A stretch of DNA of 64,000 nucleotides from Taiwanofungus camphoratus. Lineage: Eukaryota; Basidiomycota; Agaricomycetes; Polyporales; Taiwanofungaceae. The stretch is from assembly GCA_003999685.1 (NCBI GenBank), contig CP021220.1, positions 1,736,001-1,800,000 of the forward strand. Reading direction: 5' to 3'. Of this stretch, positions 37,188 to 49,969 are shown piece by piece. Each line of letters begins with the position of its first letter. Position 1 is the stretch's first letter. Below the pieces are notes generated by a model. That model saw nothing but the letters and a program-made list of their open reading frames with translations, was not told where the DNA came from and searched no databases. Both the position numbers and the translations under genes were made by a program.

Positions 37188-38057
37188 ATGCATCGCCTAC
37201 CCCTACTTGCGGCGGCCCTGCCCAGGCTGTCTCGTCCTGTTCCCCGTCGCCTAGTCCCACAAATCCACCTTGTAGACTTTGCATTCTCGTCTAGAGCCGT
37301 CTTCAGACATCAGTTCAGTACATCTACCAAAATTACAACATGTCCTCAATGTTCTGCGCTTCTTCCGACTCCCCTGCCCGTCTGTCCGAATTGTTCCTAT
37401 ATTTCTACCATTCCTCAAGAAATGACATACCATGAGATGCTTGGAGCTTCATATGAACCTAATCCGTTCGTTGTCAAAACCCTGCAGCTCAAGACGAAAT
37501 TCAGAGACCTCCAGTCAGTTGTGCATCCCGATCGGTGGGTAGGGAAGAGTGAGGTGCGTGTACAGAATATCTTCGTCTGGCCCATTTTCATCCCTACGCT
37601 CTGATGCTTTGTTCGATTCAGCAGCAACAAACAGCGGCGGCGGTCATGTCCTCCCGCATAAACGATGCGCTACACCATTTATCAAATCCTCTTCGGAGGG
37701 TAGAGTACATTCTCGAGCATGAGGGTTTTGGTCGACAAGAAACGGATAGCCTTGACAACCCTATGCTTCTTATGGAGATTTTGGAGATGCGAGAGCAGCT
37801 TGAAAGCGCGGAAGCGCCTGAAGAGGTCGAAAAGATAAGGTCGGAGAACGCTGGTATGCACTAGAGTCCCCCTGAGCCTACAGACGATTGAACATATTTA
37901 CTTGGTAGATAAACTCGACGACACTGTTCGGGAGATCGAGCTCCTTGTCGGTGACAAGGATTGGCCAGCCGTCAAAACTGCTGCAGTCAAGCTGAAGTAT
38001 TTGCAGGGTATCGAACAAGCAGCTACAGCGTGGCCCGACCGTTTTAGCGATCATTGA
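37188..38057 (+). CDS. JAC1: mitochondrial J-domain co-chaperone for Fe-S cluster transfer (HscB type)
   Basis: Delivers the Isu scaffold to mitochondrial Hsp70 for Fe-S cluster transfer. Model: join(37188..37553,37622..37853,37909..38057), 248 aa. An Arg-rich, hydrophobic presequence (MHRLPLLAAALPRLSRPV) fits mitochondrial import. Two CxxC pairs (CPQC, CPNC) precede the J domain, as in human HSCB. The J domain has the HPD tripeptide in LQSVVHPDRWVGKSE, then SSRINDALHHLSNPLRRVEY. The C-terminal three-helix domain shows NPMLLMEILEMREQLESA and DKLDDTVREIELLVGD. All splices keep frame. Confidence 0.94.
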
Positions 38058-38496
38058 TGATTCATGTCTATAATTTCTATGTACTATCAAATGTATTCAT
38101 ACAATGATAACCCTTCAGAATGTACACGTTCTATAGCTAGAAGAGCATGACAGGTGCAATTGCATGGCCAAGTTAGGTCAGTCGGCAATTGCCAGCTTCC
38201 AAGAGAGGCAACAATTTGTCGGACAGCATCGTCCCAAAGTGCCCGACCTTGTCGTGGTCCAACCTCCAAATCTCTTGAGTTTATCGATATAGCCGCAAAA
38301 CATTCGAGTGTGTCCATCCGTGTATGTGAGTGATCCATACCAGTTAAACACATTAAACAGGTCAGTAGAACGTGTGAAAGACTCAGAGCAGCAGGGTGCT
38401 AGGTTAGTCGTCGCCTGTTGCGCATTCTCGACTTCGACAGGTGCAAACTAAAGTGCTCATTGCTTGACGACGAACAGATCCTTGTGGCTGCTACTT
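38058..38496. other. intergenic stretch, no gene seen
   Basis: 3' flank of JAC1 and 5' flank of the helicase gene, same strand. No gene-like structure was seen. Confidence 0.5.
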
Positions 38497-41400
38497 ATGC
38501 GCCTTGCCTTTTTCCTGCGACACAGGCGCCGCCTCCTCATGCAATTAGACCCTTCTCAGCGGCTGTCTCCTCTCGCTTCTCCGTCCCGCCCATCATCCCA
38601 TTCTACCCTCAAGCGGCCTTTTGTGCACCAAGCAGCCGCACAGTCCGCATCCACCACTTCATCTTCGACGTGCTCGCCCACAACTGACCTGCCTTCCGAA
38701 TCTGAGCGTCCTGGTAAAGTACCGAAATTAGACGGCACGGCATCACCTTCCGCATCTGCGTCCACTTCCGCGCCTAAATCTACGTCTGCGTCTAAACTAC
38801 CCTCCATGTCCCGCTCCAACCACCCTCATGCGCGCCATACTTCCGGTCCCTCGCTGCTGTCCAGGATGCCTCCGCCACAGGCCCCGTCCTCGGGAAGAGG
38901 ACGGAGAGGAAGGGCTACTGCTGCTGCGGTCAAACAGACCCTGCCAGGCCCTGTGTATGACCAGGATTATATCACGAACACCTATAGAACGAAACATCTC
39001 AAGTCGGCGTGGGAGGAAAATCCAAAGTCGCCTCTTGCAAATTTCTATAGTCAGCATTTTAACGACCAGCCAGTGTATGAATCGACGCAAGGTATCGGTG
39101 CAAACGGGCGAACTACATGGAGGTATGTATATCTTCGACTGGTTGTATTTTTGGGCTGTGCGACTGACGGACTGGCTTCGCAGATCGACAATACGAATAC
39201 ACGGTGGCGATATCGATATCACTGCTCATGGCGATAATCCAAACAGAAAAGACTCTGAGAAGCTTGCGGCATTATGTGCGATGTATCAGCTAGATGGCCA
39301 GGGAGTGGTATGTGCGACTTCCGCAGCAATGATACCGCTAGAGATGCTTACAGCCATTGCTTATATTGTAGTTAAATCGGGCCCCGCCGAAAAGTGCCTC
39401 CAAGAAGGAAGAAGAATTCCCGCCCTCCGAGGTCAAACTGTCCGATGGCAGCGTTGTCGGCTACGAGCGAGCTCGTGAATTCATGGATTACTATTGCCGG
39501 CGCTTCCGTTTTGGCAAGCCCGACATTACTTACAGCAATCCGAACCCCCGCGCGTCTCATACGATCTGGCAGGCGGACATGACTGTCAATGGGAGGCGCA
39601 TAGGCTTCGGCAAGGGTCCAAACAAAAAAATGGCGATGACGAGTTGCTACGTTGATGTCACACAGTACCTCGAACAGTGCGACCCGAGCGTATGGAAGGA
39701 GTTCCTGGCCGACGCGAGGACGGGTCGGGACCTCGGGATGGCGCCGCGTGTGCTATTTCAGATAGATGAAGCTTTGGATGATCAGATACACGATCTATGC
39801 GTGGACATCAAGCGCAGCACACTCTATAAAAACAGGCCAGTGATCGGCTCGCAGGTGACAAGGGGTGATGCACCAGATTCGACTGGTGTCCAGCCTCCAG
39901 TCGCACCCAGAATGCCGTATCGACGTCAGGCGCCGACAGAGGTATTGGAGACTAAGTCTGAACAGCTACGCAAACGCAGGGAAGAATACCTGCAGGACCC
40001 CAAAATGGCTAAGATGCGCGAAACGCGTGCCCAGCTTCCTGTCTATACCAAGTCCGCCGAACTTCTGCAGCATATACGGGACTATGAGGTGACAATTTGC
40101 ATGGCGGCCACTGGGTCCGGTAAGACGACGCAGATCCCGCAGCTCATTCTCGATGACATGATTGAGCGAGGCGAAGGCTCTAAATGCAATGTTGTTTGCA
40201 CCCAGCCTCGGCGCATCGCCGCCATCACCGTCGCTGATCGTGTGGCCAAGGAGAGAGGAGAGGTTGCCGGGAGAGGCTCCTCGGTGGGATATCAAGTCAG
40301 ATTTGAACATAATCTACCGGACGAGCATGGTTCGATCACTTTTTGCACGACGGGTATCTTCCTCAAGAGGATGCAGTCAGCCTTGCTTGGGGGTGGCTCG
40401 ATCGGTAGAAGTTTGGACGATGTCACACACGTCGTTGTTGACGAAGTGCATGAGCGTGATGTCGACACTGATTTACTGCTCGTGGTACTGAAGCGTCTGC
40501 TTGCAGAACGGAAGGCACGTAACAAGCCTATCAAAGTCGTGCTTATGAGCGCGACGATCAATCCAACCCTGTTCCAGGAGTACTTCCCCGATGAAACAGG
40601 TAGACCCACAAGTGTGATAGAGATCCCTGGCCGTGCATTCCCTGTGGAGAAGAGATACCTGGATGACTTCGTTCCCGAAATGGCAAGTAAGCAAAGCTCG
40701 GCATGGGTGTTCCAGGATGAGGCCGTACAGAAGTACCTCGCGCATCAGATGGGCTCAGCGGCGCCCGTCCCACGCAATTCTCGGCACCGCTCTTTGAATG
40801 AGCCGTCAGTATCGGTTCTTTCATCAGGAGACAGCCCTCGTGATGACGACCTCGACATGCCCATCCCTCTGGTAGCTCTGGCTATCGCACATGTACTTCG
40901 CAACTCAAGCGATGGTCACGTTCTGGTCTTCTTACCAGGGTGGGATGACATCATGGCTGTGCAAAGGTGTCTCTGGGATACAAGACCCCTGCTAGGTGTC
41001 AACTTCAACGACAGCAGTAGCTTCAAAATTCATCTCCTGCATTCCAGTATTCCTGTTGTGGAACAGCAAGCAATCTTTGAGCCTCCTCCTCCAGGCATAA
41101 GGCGTATCATCCTCGCAACCAACATCGCCGAGACATCTGTAACAATTCCAGACGTGGTCTATGTCATTGATACCGCGAGGGTCAAAGAACAGCGGTATGA
41201 TCCTGAACGACACATTTCCTCGCTTGTCTCGGCCTGGGTCGGTTCGTCGAATTTAAACCAGCGAGCTGGACGTGCTGGGCGGCACCGACAAGGAGAATAT
41301 TATGGTCTACTCAGCCGACAGTTCGCAGATAGTCTGCATCCGTACCAGACTGTGGAGATGAAACGTGTGGATTTGAGTAATGTCGTCATGCATGTCAAGG

Positions 41401-42859
41401 CGCTCAATTTCCCGGGCATGACGGTGGAGGAAGTCCTTTCGCTCACCATCGAGCCGCCAGCTCCTGAACGAGTAGCAGCGGCTATGAAGTCACTGCAGAT
41501 GGTGGGTGCTCTCGACGCCGAAAATAACCTTACCTCTCTTGGGCGAGTACTTCTTCAGCTGCCAGTGGATGTGCAGATGGGCCGCCTTGTGCTTTTCGGA
41601 AGCTTCTTCCGGTGCTTGGATCAGGCGCTGACACTGGCAGCAATATTGACTAATCGAGATCCGTTTGTTGCACCCATGCACCTCAAGGTCGAGGCTGCGA
41701 GAGTAAAGAACTCGTGGTGCCCAGAAGAGTTTCGCTCAGACGCATTGGCAACTTTGCGTGCGTTCAATGCCTGGTGGGATTTACAGAGACGAGGCGTATA
41801 TGTTGCTGCGAACAAATTCTGTATGGACAATTTCTTGGCCAAGCCGACCCTTCTGATGATCCAGAAGATCAAAGAGCATATTTTCCAGTCACTTTATGCG
41901 GCCGGTGTCATTGACGTCTCGGCTGGTGGAAGCGTCTCGTCGCAGCCAGGTGGTCCATCAAGAGGAGAAGCGTTTACCGTTCCGTCACAACTAGACCGCC
42001 ACGGTGATTCGCTACCCCTCCTTGCTGCTCTCATTGCAATCGCTACGCAACCGAAGTTCGCGATCAGAACAGGCGAGAAAATATACCGGACAGCTGAAGA
42101 CAAGGTTGGTGAATCTCTGTTTATCTCGTTCTTTCACACTGACGCACATGTTCAAAGACCGTGTTTATTCATCCTTCAAGTGTAAACCATCGAAAAAGGG
42201 AGCTCTTTGACCAACAAGATGGGAATGCGGCACCGACTGAGAAGCAGATCATCGCTTATGCGGAAAAACGTCAAAATGTATCTGTTGGCTCGGCTAACGC
42301 CCAAAAATTCTTGGTAACAACAACTCGACTGGATCCCTTGACATATATTCTCTTTGGGGCCTACCGTATAGAGGTAACAGCGCGAGGACTGGAGTGCGAC
42401 GAATGGCTACCGATCATCGGTAGGCAGGATGCGCTGGATGAAGTCGAACGACTCAAGTCGTCGATGGAGTCATGTTTGCTCCGTGTGTTTGAGGGTATCA
42501 TTGCAGGAAGGTCGCAGCAGGGTAGGCGCAAAGTCTCCCCCCGCGTTTATGACCGTGAGCAGGAATCAGGAGACGAAGATGTCGAAAAAGACCTGTCTCT
42601 TTCGGACACCGAGATCAAGGAACTGGACCTAATGACCGGGGATATTGTGCAGATCTTGAATCGTTACAGCACGTATCGCATGGCTATGCAGTCGCAGCAC
42701 AATTCCCGACCTGCAACACCGATGGAGTCTCCATCTATGGCGTCCAGTCGACTGCCGTCTATGAGCGGGTCGCGTTCTGGGTATTCAACGCCTTACAATA
42801 TGGGTTCATCATTCAATTCAAGGCCGGGCACTCCCAGTCGTTTGTCTCGAAGGTTCTAA
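38497..42859 (+). CDS. DExH-box RNA helicase with dsRNA-binding-like regions (DHX9/DHX30/DHX36 group)
   Basis: Model: join(38497..39122,39184..39307,39372..42104,42158..42859), 1,394 aa. A Ser/Pro-rich start and an RG-rich patch (SSGRGRRGRATAAAVK) precede two dsRBD-like segments (around TIRIHGGDIDITAHGDNP and IWQADMTVNGRRIGFGKG). The helicase core is complete: motif I ATGSGKTTQIPQ, Ia TQPRRIAA, Ib TTGIFLKRM, II DEVHERD, III MSATIN, IV VLVFLPGWDDI, V ATNIAETSVTIPDVVYVID and VI NQRAGRAGRHRQG. Winged-helix/ratchet and OB-fold regions follow (AIATQPKFAIRTGEKIYRT, LTYILFGAYRIEVTARG). Motif II reads DEVH rather than DEAH. The tail is Ser-rich. One exon of 2.7 kb holds most of the core. The start ATG is the first in frame after an upstream stop-free but unconserved lead. 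Confidence 0.93.
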
Positions 42860-43233
42860 AATTCAAGCTTTATGTCCCATGAGCAATTGTTTTGTTGCTA
42901 GAGTCATTACCTTACATTAATCATGTACATTACGAGCCGCACCTACGTTTGTTCAAAGGCATATCATTTCGTTTTCCACCGCTCAAAGTAAACGTCTGGT
43001 CTATTTCTACCTAATTGGGAAAGCTGTGATGTGACCTCTCGGTTTCTTGTCAAGCCAGTTCTAATATGTGACTGCTTCCTCTCTCAATGGTATCCTTTCA
43101 AGGCTCGATCACTTTATCGAATCGCCCCCCTCCTAGTCAAGAGCTCTGTTTGCAATCATTTCAACATATTCTTGATAAAATTATCAAAATCGCTGGCTTG
43201 GCTCACTAACCTGACCGCACGTTCACGTCCATC
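42860..43233. other. intergenic stretch, no gene seen
   Basis: 3' flank of the helicase gene and 5' flank of the AP-2 alpha gene, same strand. Nothing recognisable. Confidence 0.5.
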
Positions 43234-46200
43234 ATGGCCACTAACATGCGAGGTCTGACGCAGGTCTGTTCAACGCCGACTCAATGCCATTGTCTGTCAT
43301 CGAATTGAATACGATGTTATGTAGTTCATTGCGGATATACGAGGAGCTCGCGTTAGGGAGCTTGAAGAGAAAAGGATTAACAAGGAAATGGCCAACATCA
43401 GGAAGAGATTCAAAGGTACCGTGAACAATCCACATGAGCTCTCGGTCTTATTCCCAATGAATCACTAGACGGGAACTTGGATGGATATCAGAAGAAGAAG
43501 TCAGCTTATATATTGTGACTATTACCAAGGTACTAACATATATCGCAATGAAGATACGTTGCAAAGGTTATTTTCACGTATATCCTCGGCTATAAAGTCG
43601 ACGTTGGGCATATGGAAGCCGTCAATCTCATTTCGAGCTCAAAGTATAGCGAAAAGCAGATCGTGAGCATTTCAGGTAGCAGGGTGTGACAGCAAATTGA
43701 TGTGGGTTCGGCCAGGGCTACCTTGCGGTCACTTTGCTCATGCACGAGAACTCGGACTTCTTGCGGCTAGTGGTTAACTCAATACGCAAAGACCTCAACG
43801 AGAACAATGAAGTCAGCAATTGTCTTGCTCTGCATGCTATTGCGAATGTTGGCGGACAGGAAATGGCTGAAGCTCTGGCGGAAGATGTGCACCGCTTACT
43901 GATATCTCCGTATGTTTCGTCTATGTGAAGCATGCCATGCGCGTGCTAAGTATTGTAAACAGAACATCCCCGAAGTTTGTGAGGAAAAAGGCTGCACTCA
44001 CCCTGTTGAGAATATACCGCAAACACCCAGACGTCATCCCGGCTGCTGAATGGGCTTTACGGATAGTGGCTCTCATGGATGACTTGGACCTGGTGAGTAT
44101 AACTGTTCATGTACCATACTTTCGGTTATAAGCCGCATCTAGGGTGTTGTTATATGCGTTACCAGTCTGGTTATGGCCTTGGCACGAGATCATCTGGATG
44201 CGTACGCTGTTTGTTATCAGAAGGCCGTGGACAGGCTGCATCGGGTGAGTGGTTATTTCATGCATCATGAGGCTGCGCTTACATGTCCAACAGCTCGTTG
44301 TAGGACATGAGTATGCCGCCACTTATGCATATTATAAGGTCCCTTCGCCGTGGCTTCAGGTTAAGCTGTTGAGACTTCTACAATATTATACACCTTCAGG
44401 TGCCTTTTTTCCAGTTCTTTAACAAACTGAAATCACTGACAGGCTGTGATATTAGACGATCCGACGATCCAATCTGTCTTGCATGAAGTACTACAGACTA
44501 TCATGAACAATTGTGCCGAACCTTCCAGGAATGTGCAGCACAACAATGCTCAGCATGCAGTGTTGTTCGAGGCTATCAGCCTGGCCATTCACCTGGATAC
44601 CAGCTCTCCTCTTGTCAACACAGCTGCTGTCCTTCTCGCTCGATTCATCAGTTCTAAAGAGACAAATGTGCGCTACCTTGGGTTGGACACTATGGCGCAT
44701 CTTGCAGCGCAGACAGACAGCCTGGGAGCGATTAAGAAACATCAAGGAACGATCATTCTCTCTCTCCGCGACAAGGACATATCAGTCCGGCGTCGTGCTC
44801 TCGATCTACTGTACAGTATGTGTGACACAGATAACTCGGAGCTCATCGTAGGCGAGCTTTTGAGATATTTGAAGGTCGCGGATTATGGCTTACGGGAGGA
44901 GGTGGTGCTTAAGATCGCCATCTTGACTGAGAAATATGCAAGCACGTACAAGTGGTACGTCGACACTATATTGGAGCTACTCTCTGCTGCCGGCGATCAT
45001 GTCGGCGAAGAGGTATGGTACCGTGTGGTACAAATCGTGACGAATACGGAGGACCTGCAAGCCTATGCTGCTAAAGTGGTATTTGAATACCTCAAGTCGC
45101 CTTCATCACATGAAAGCCTGGTCAAAGTTGGAGGTAGGTAGTCTGTACTTGGAATATCACATGGACCCATCAGACGTCTTATATTCGTGACAGGTTACAT
45201 TCTTGGAGAATACGGCCACCTCATTGCCAATGAGCCAGGATACAGCCCTATAGAGCAATTCCAAGTACTTCACTCCAAGTCACAGTTCTGTATGGCTCCA
45301 ACACGTGCCCTTCTTCTTTCGACATATATCAAGTGGGTGAATGTCTTCCCTGAAATCAAGCCTCAGCTCCTCAATGTCTTCGAGCGCTATCGACATGTTT
45401 TGGATGTCGATCTTCAACAGCGTGCATGCGAGTTCTATGCACTTGCCTCGCGGCCAGACGATGACGAGCTACTACAAAATGTATGTGAAGAGATTCCTCC
45501 GTTTCTACCACGAGAAAGCGCCCTCTTGGGTCGACTCAAGAGTAAACATGGTGACAAAGACGTGACGTTGGAGCGGGAAGGCACCAGGAAGATGTTGAAA
45601 AAGCCAACGTTCGCTGAATCAAATGGTAACGGCACTACAGCAGCGACCAATGTTGGAAATGATATCACGAGCTCTCTCATGGGCCTTGATCTGTCAGCGT
45701 CTCCCGTCAGTGCTCAAGCAACCGCATTCTTTCCAGATGCATCAGCGCAGTCTTCTGCTGCTTTGGCTGAAAGGGGTATTCCACGTCTGACTGCGGGCCC
45801 CAATGTGGAACGGTGGTTTGAGAAACTACTGTACAGTGCAGAGGGGGTTCTCTATGAAGATGTTCAGATACAGATCGGCATCAAGTCAAGGTATCATGGA
45901 CACCTCGGTCAGCTGGCTGTTTACATGGGCAACAAGATTTCAGCACCTTTGACATCGTTTACGGCTACCCTACATGTCGAAGAGCCGGACGCAATATCGG
46001 CCACGTTCACCAAAATTGCACCAAGTATGATTGCCCCTCGAACGCAAACCCAGCAGCTGCTGCATGTCGAGTGCAAGAAGCCATTTACCAAACCACCAAT
46101 ATTGGCCGTGTCGTTTTTGGCGGGTTCTCATCAAACCATTGCCGTGCGCCTCCCCATTGTCATCACCAAGTTCCTTGAACACGTTAAGCTGGGCCAGGCG

Positions 46201-46476
46201 GACTTCTTCGAACGATGGAGGCTGATTGGTGGCCCACCGCGGGAAGCACAAAGCATTTTCCCCATCACCCTTGATGCCGCAGGCCATATTGATCGAGGGA
46301 AACAGCGGCAAATTGTATCAGGGTTCTCCTTCAATTTACTTAACGATGTCGATCCCAACCCAAACAATTTAGTCGGCGCTGGCATTCTTCATATGTCAGC
46401 CGATGGCAAAGTTGGCTGCTTGATGAGACTGGAACCTAACAGGGACGCAAAGGTGCGAATCAAACTTATGCTATGA
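43234..46476 (+). CDS. APL3: AP-2 clathrin adaptor, alpha (large) subunit
   Basis: Large subunit of the plasma-membrane clathrin adaptor for endocytosis. Model: join(43234..43263,43325..43415,43469..43499,43554..43662,43716..43909,43963..44092,44143..44244,44294..44399,44456..45133,45194..46476), 917 aa. The trunk shows [93 protein letters not shown] and [17 protein letters not shown] hinge (around residues 640-700) leads to the ear domain ending at KVRIKLML. An alternative start is the second ATG, which gives MRGLTQ, as in many homologues. The acceptor before DDPTIQS was set by reading frame. Convergent with the RasGAP gene. Confidence 0.94.
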
Positions 46477-46708
46477 TGTCGCTGTACTGAGTGAGCCTTA
46501 TCAGCTTTGTCGCATCACTGTGCGGAGTACGTCTGAGGACGTGGCTTCTGAAATACAGAAATTGGTGCAAAAGCCACTCAGCGTAGACTCCCAATCATAA
46601 CAATCTATCCCTTGTTTTGCATGGACCACCTTTGAATATACATCATACGTGTAGTGATATACTGACAACTAATAATTATACCGGTACTAAGATGAATGGC
46701 AGAAGTTC

Positions 46709-49700
46709 TTATCTTCGGGTCAAAATTCCGCGGAATATGCTTCTCCGCTTCTTGGCTGCATCTTCAGACGTATTTGTGAGTGAGTTGCTTGTCTGGTGTG
46801 AAGGACGACCCTCCCCCGACATATCCTTGCCCAATAAAGCAGAGTCTGTGGATGATGAACGGGGCTGATGGGCGAAGCGCTCTCTTGGCCTTCGCAATGA
46901 ACGGGAGCCATTGCGAACATCTCCGACAGAAGGTGGTTGGCTTGAGTTCGTTTCTGATCGTGAGATTGACGAGAGTGATTGGTCGACAGAGCCAAGGTCG
47001 GTAGCCAAAGGTCTGGACACCTGTGAGGATGGCTCCGTAGAATGAGAGATTTCTGGGCTGTCGCGGCCTGATGGTGCTGTGGAGGGACGGATTGATTCCT
47101 TCATTCGCGGTCTTTTCCGCGGGCTCTTGTTGACAGGCAACGTAGGCGAAGGAGGTAGAGGTATCTCAGCGGCGACCGGCGAGACATGAGGACTGCGCGG
47201 GCCCGCGCTCTTCCGCCTAGGCCTGCTCGCGATTTGACTGACGCGACGCAGAGCCTGTTCTTCTACCTCCAAGCATCGCGAACAGAACTCATCGAAGTAA
47301 CGCTCTTCCATTGACAGAGAGCTGGGAGAGACGTGGCTGTGTGATCTCGAATATCGCACTACGACAGAAGTAACGACAGCAAGGTGTTTGGGGATGTCGA
47401 GGAGGTGGGGTAGCAGAGGGGTTGCCTCTCTATGTAGGACAGGCGCAGCTGCACCGCGTTGGCGTAATGCATTCATAATGCGCAATCTCTGATGCCTATC
47501 GGTCGCTGAAGTTGTCGAGCCATGCTGTTCGCGTTCGGGGGTTGACACCACGATAATGTAATCTATCATAGCCTGAAGGCTGCCAGTCAAGAAGTCTTTG
47601 ACTCCGCGCATGAACTCTTCTTTCTGGACAGTCTACGGCAAGCTTGTGAGCGAGAACATGTGCCAGCGGTAGTGATGAACACTCCTTACCGCATTCAGAT
47701 TTGCAAGGTTTTGTATGACCTTGGCTATTAATGTGAGACTGCGTTGTACGCGGGCGTCCGGTAGACCTGCGGAGGAGTCAGGAGATAGGCTTTCTGGGGC
47801 TACTTCAAAGAACGAACCGGGCCAAAGACCGAATAAATGCGGATGCAGAATTGCAGGCACGATGAATCGTAAGAAGCAGAAGGCCGAAACGCTTTGCCAA
47901 GGAAGTCGTCGATCCTTGTCGTCATTGGAACGATAGCGTTTCTCAACTAGTTGACGAATGTGTTCGAAGAGTCTCCGCATCTCGCTAGGATAGTCGGGTT
48001 AGCGGAGACAAAGGAGAAGGATAATGACATACGGTGGGCACTCCCTCCGCGCATCGTATATACAGGTCCAGAGCTCTTGACACCAGTGCACAAGAAGTTC
48101 GACACTCTTTTCAGTGCTCTTTGCACCTTTGCCGCTACGGGCAGGATCAACTTCGATCGCCACTTTCTCCGCACATAGGCGGCGAATGGTAGGGCCTATG
48201 CTAGCCTCGAGGAAAGATGCGCCATACCACGACATGAACAACTCCATAGTCTTCGTCAGAACCGTATTGCCTCGACTACTGAACGTTAATTCGCATGTAT
48301 ATGAAAAAGGGGGAAGACGCACAAAAGTGTGTTATGTGCTTTATAGACGTCAGCAGCGGAGCAGCGCCCACAATGATCGGGACTCACAAGTCAAGGTACC
48401 ATCAACCTCGCGATCTGCAAGCTCCATGATGTTGTCGACAAGGACATTCTTCGCGATCGCAATGGAGATGATGTGGTTCGAGACGTTCCTGAGTTTAAGT
48501 TTCGATTCGAGATCTGTCATCCAGTCCAGGCAGTTTCGCGAGTTGAACGTCTGGTGTCAACACGGGTCAGCAGATTAATGATCGGAGGTTTTGCCTGCAT
48601 CCAGCGAAGACGCACATTTAACATTCCAGAGTATGCCGAATATGGGAGGATGATCTCTCTGTGGACTGTTGAGTGCGTACATTCTATCGGGACCTTTAAA
48701 TGTACTGACTCGTCAACCTTCACTCGCAGCCTCATCTCTCCCGCCTGGACACTGCTCGTGGGCCCGCCATATAGCACAGGAAACCAACCCTCTACGTACT
48801 CCCCCCGCCGAAAGTTGACCAGGACGATTGTGACGGTCCCTACCACCGTCGGCTTCGTTAGCTTCTTGTCCCTAAATACCACGATCTCGAGATTCTCGAA
48901 AGGAGGCAGATCCGAAAAAGTGAAACGCTCCTGCCAGTCCGGCGAGCCGATGCCCTTCTTGACGGTGGTGCGCCCCGAGAGACAGCCGTTGACGAATATC
49001 TCGCAGTACACGTCCATGTCGATCGCGTCACCCTCCGACCGCGCGTCGGCTTCGTGACCGGCCGTGTCTTCTGAGAGCGGCCGCGACGTGCCTAGGTTGC
49101 GGCCCTGCAGACAGGTGAGTTCGACCTGGCGCCACATGCGATACAGACCGCCGTCTTCGGGAGAGAGCCATCGCCCGTAGACCTCGGGCATGGCGTAGGA
49201 CCGCAGGAGGGCCAGCCAGACCTTCATCATGTCGGGGTCCGCGAAGTACAGAATCACGGGCTCTGCGGTGGGAGCAGGGCTCCATGTCTGCCCGCTGGTT
49301 TTATCAGTGCCATAACGAGTATTGTCAGCACGCGAAAAGATGCCTGGAAACGCAATGACGCACGCGACGCAGAATATGCCAAGGCAGTCTCTGCGGTCCA
49401 ATAGGGAGCGATGAACTGGGCGGATGTCGGTGTGGTACAGCATATCGACGTAGACGGTTCTGTGTAACATAGTTTCCTGCTGACAGAGATCTGTATTAGA
49501 GCTAACCTGTGTATACAGCACCAAGAGTTTCCGACTGACGTCAATGTAGATGTTCAAGAGGCAAGCTTCCTCATCCTCCACCAACTTACATGTCGCGGAC
49601 CTCCATTGTCCTGTTCCGGCGGGGTTTCGACCGAGACTGAGCCAGCTTGATTTCTCTGGAAACACAATTAATACATAACCGCCACAGCGATAAAAGACGC

Positions 49701-49969
49701 TTGACATGCCCTTGACTCTCTTCTGGTGGCCGTCGTTTACCCCGCGCAAAACCCTTGAAGGATCGCCCGATTTCTCGAGCTTGTCATGGCTCTTCTTATA
49801 TAATACGGTTGGCTGGGAGTTGCAGAATAATGATGAGCATAAAGAAGGCTGACACGCTGACTGTGCGACATACCTTCCGCAGTGTCATAGCCGTCTTGGC
49901 CGATATATACAATTCGACGGAAACGTAGAACTCCCTGTCCGCAGTCGATCCAGCATCTCTGGGTTGCAT
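46709..49969 (-). CDS. C2-domain Ras GTPase-activating protein
   Basis: Model: complement(join(46709..47632,47690..47984,48033..48278,48372..48550,48616..48658,48710..49294,49364..49476,49540..49794,49874..49969)), about 911 aa; the 5' end may lie further upstream. PH-like region: WRSATCKLVEDEEACLLN, DRRDCLGIFCVAGQTWSP. Then GRWLSPEDGGLYRMWRQVEL, the C2 domain (VYCEIFVNGCLSGRTTVKKG, SPDWQERFTFSDLPPFENLE), then EIILPYSAYSGML, and the GAP domain: SRGNTVLTKTMELFMSWYG (its Arg is the arginine finger), ELWTCIYDARREC and SAFCFLRFIVPAILHPHLFG (the FLR motif). The tail is long, Ser/Arg/Pro-rich and likely disordered. The splice at 48278/48372 is the weak point: the textbook donor nearby breaks the frame. 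Confidence 0.87.
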
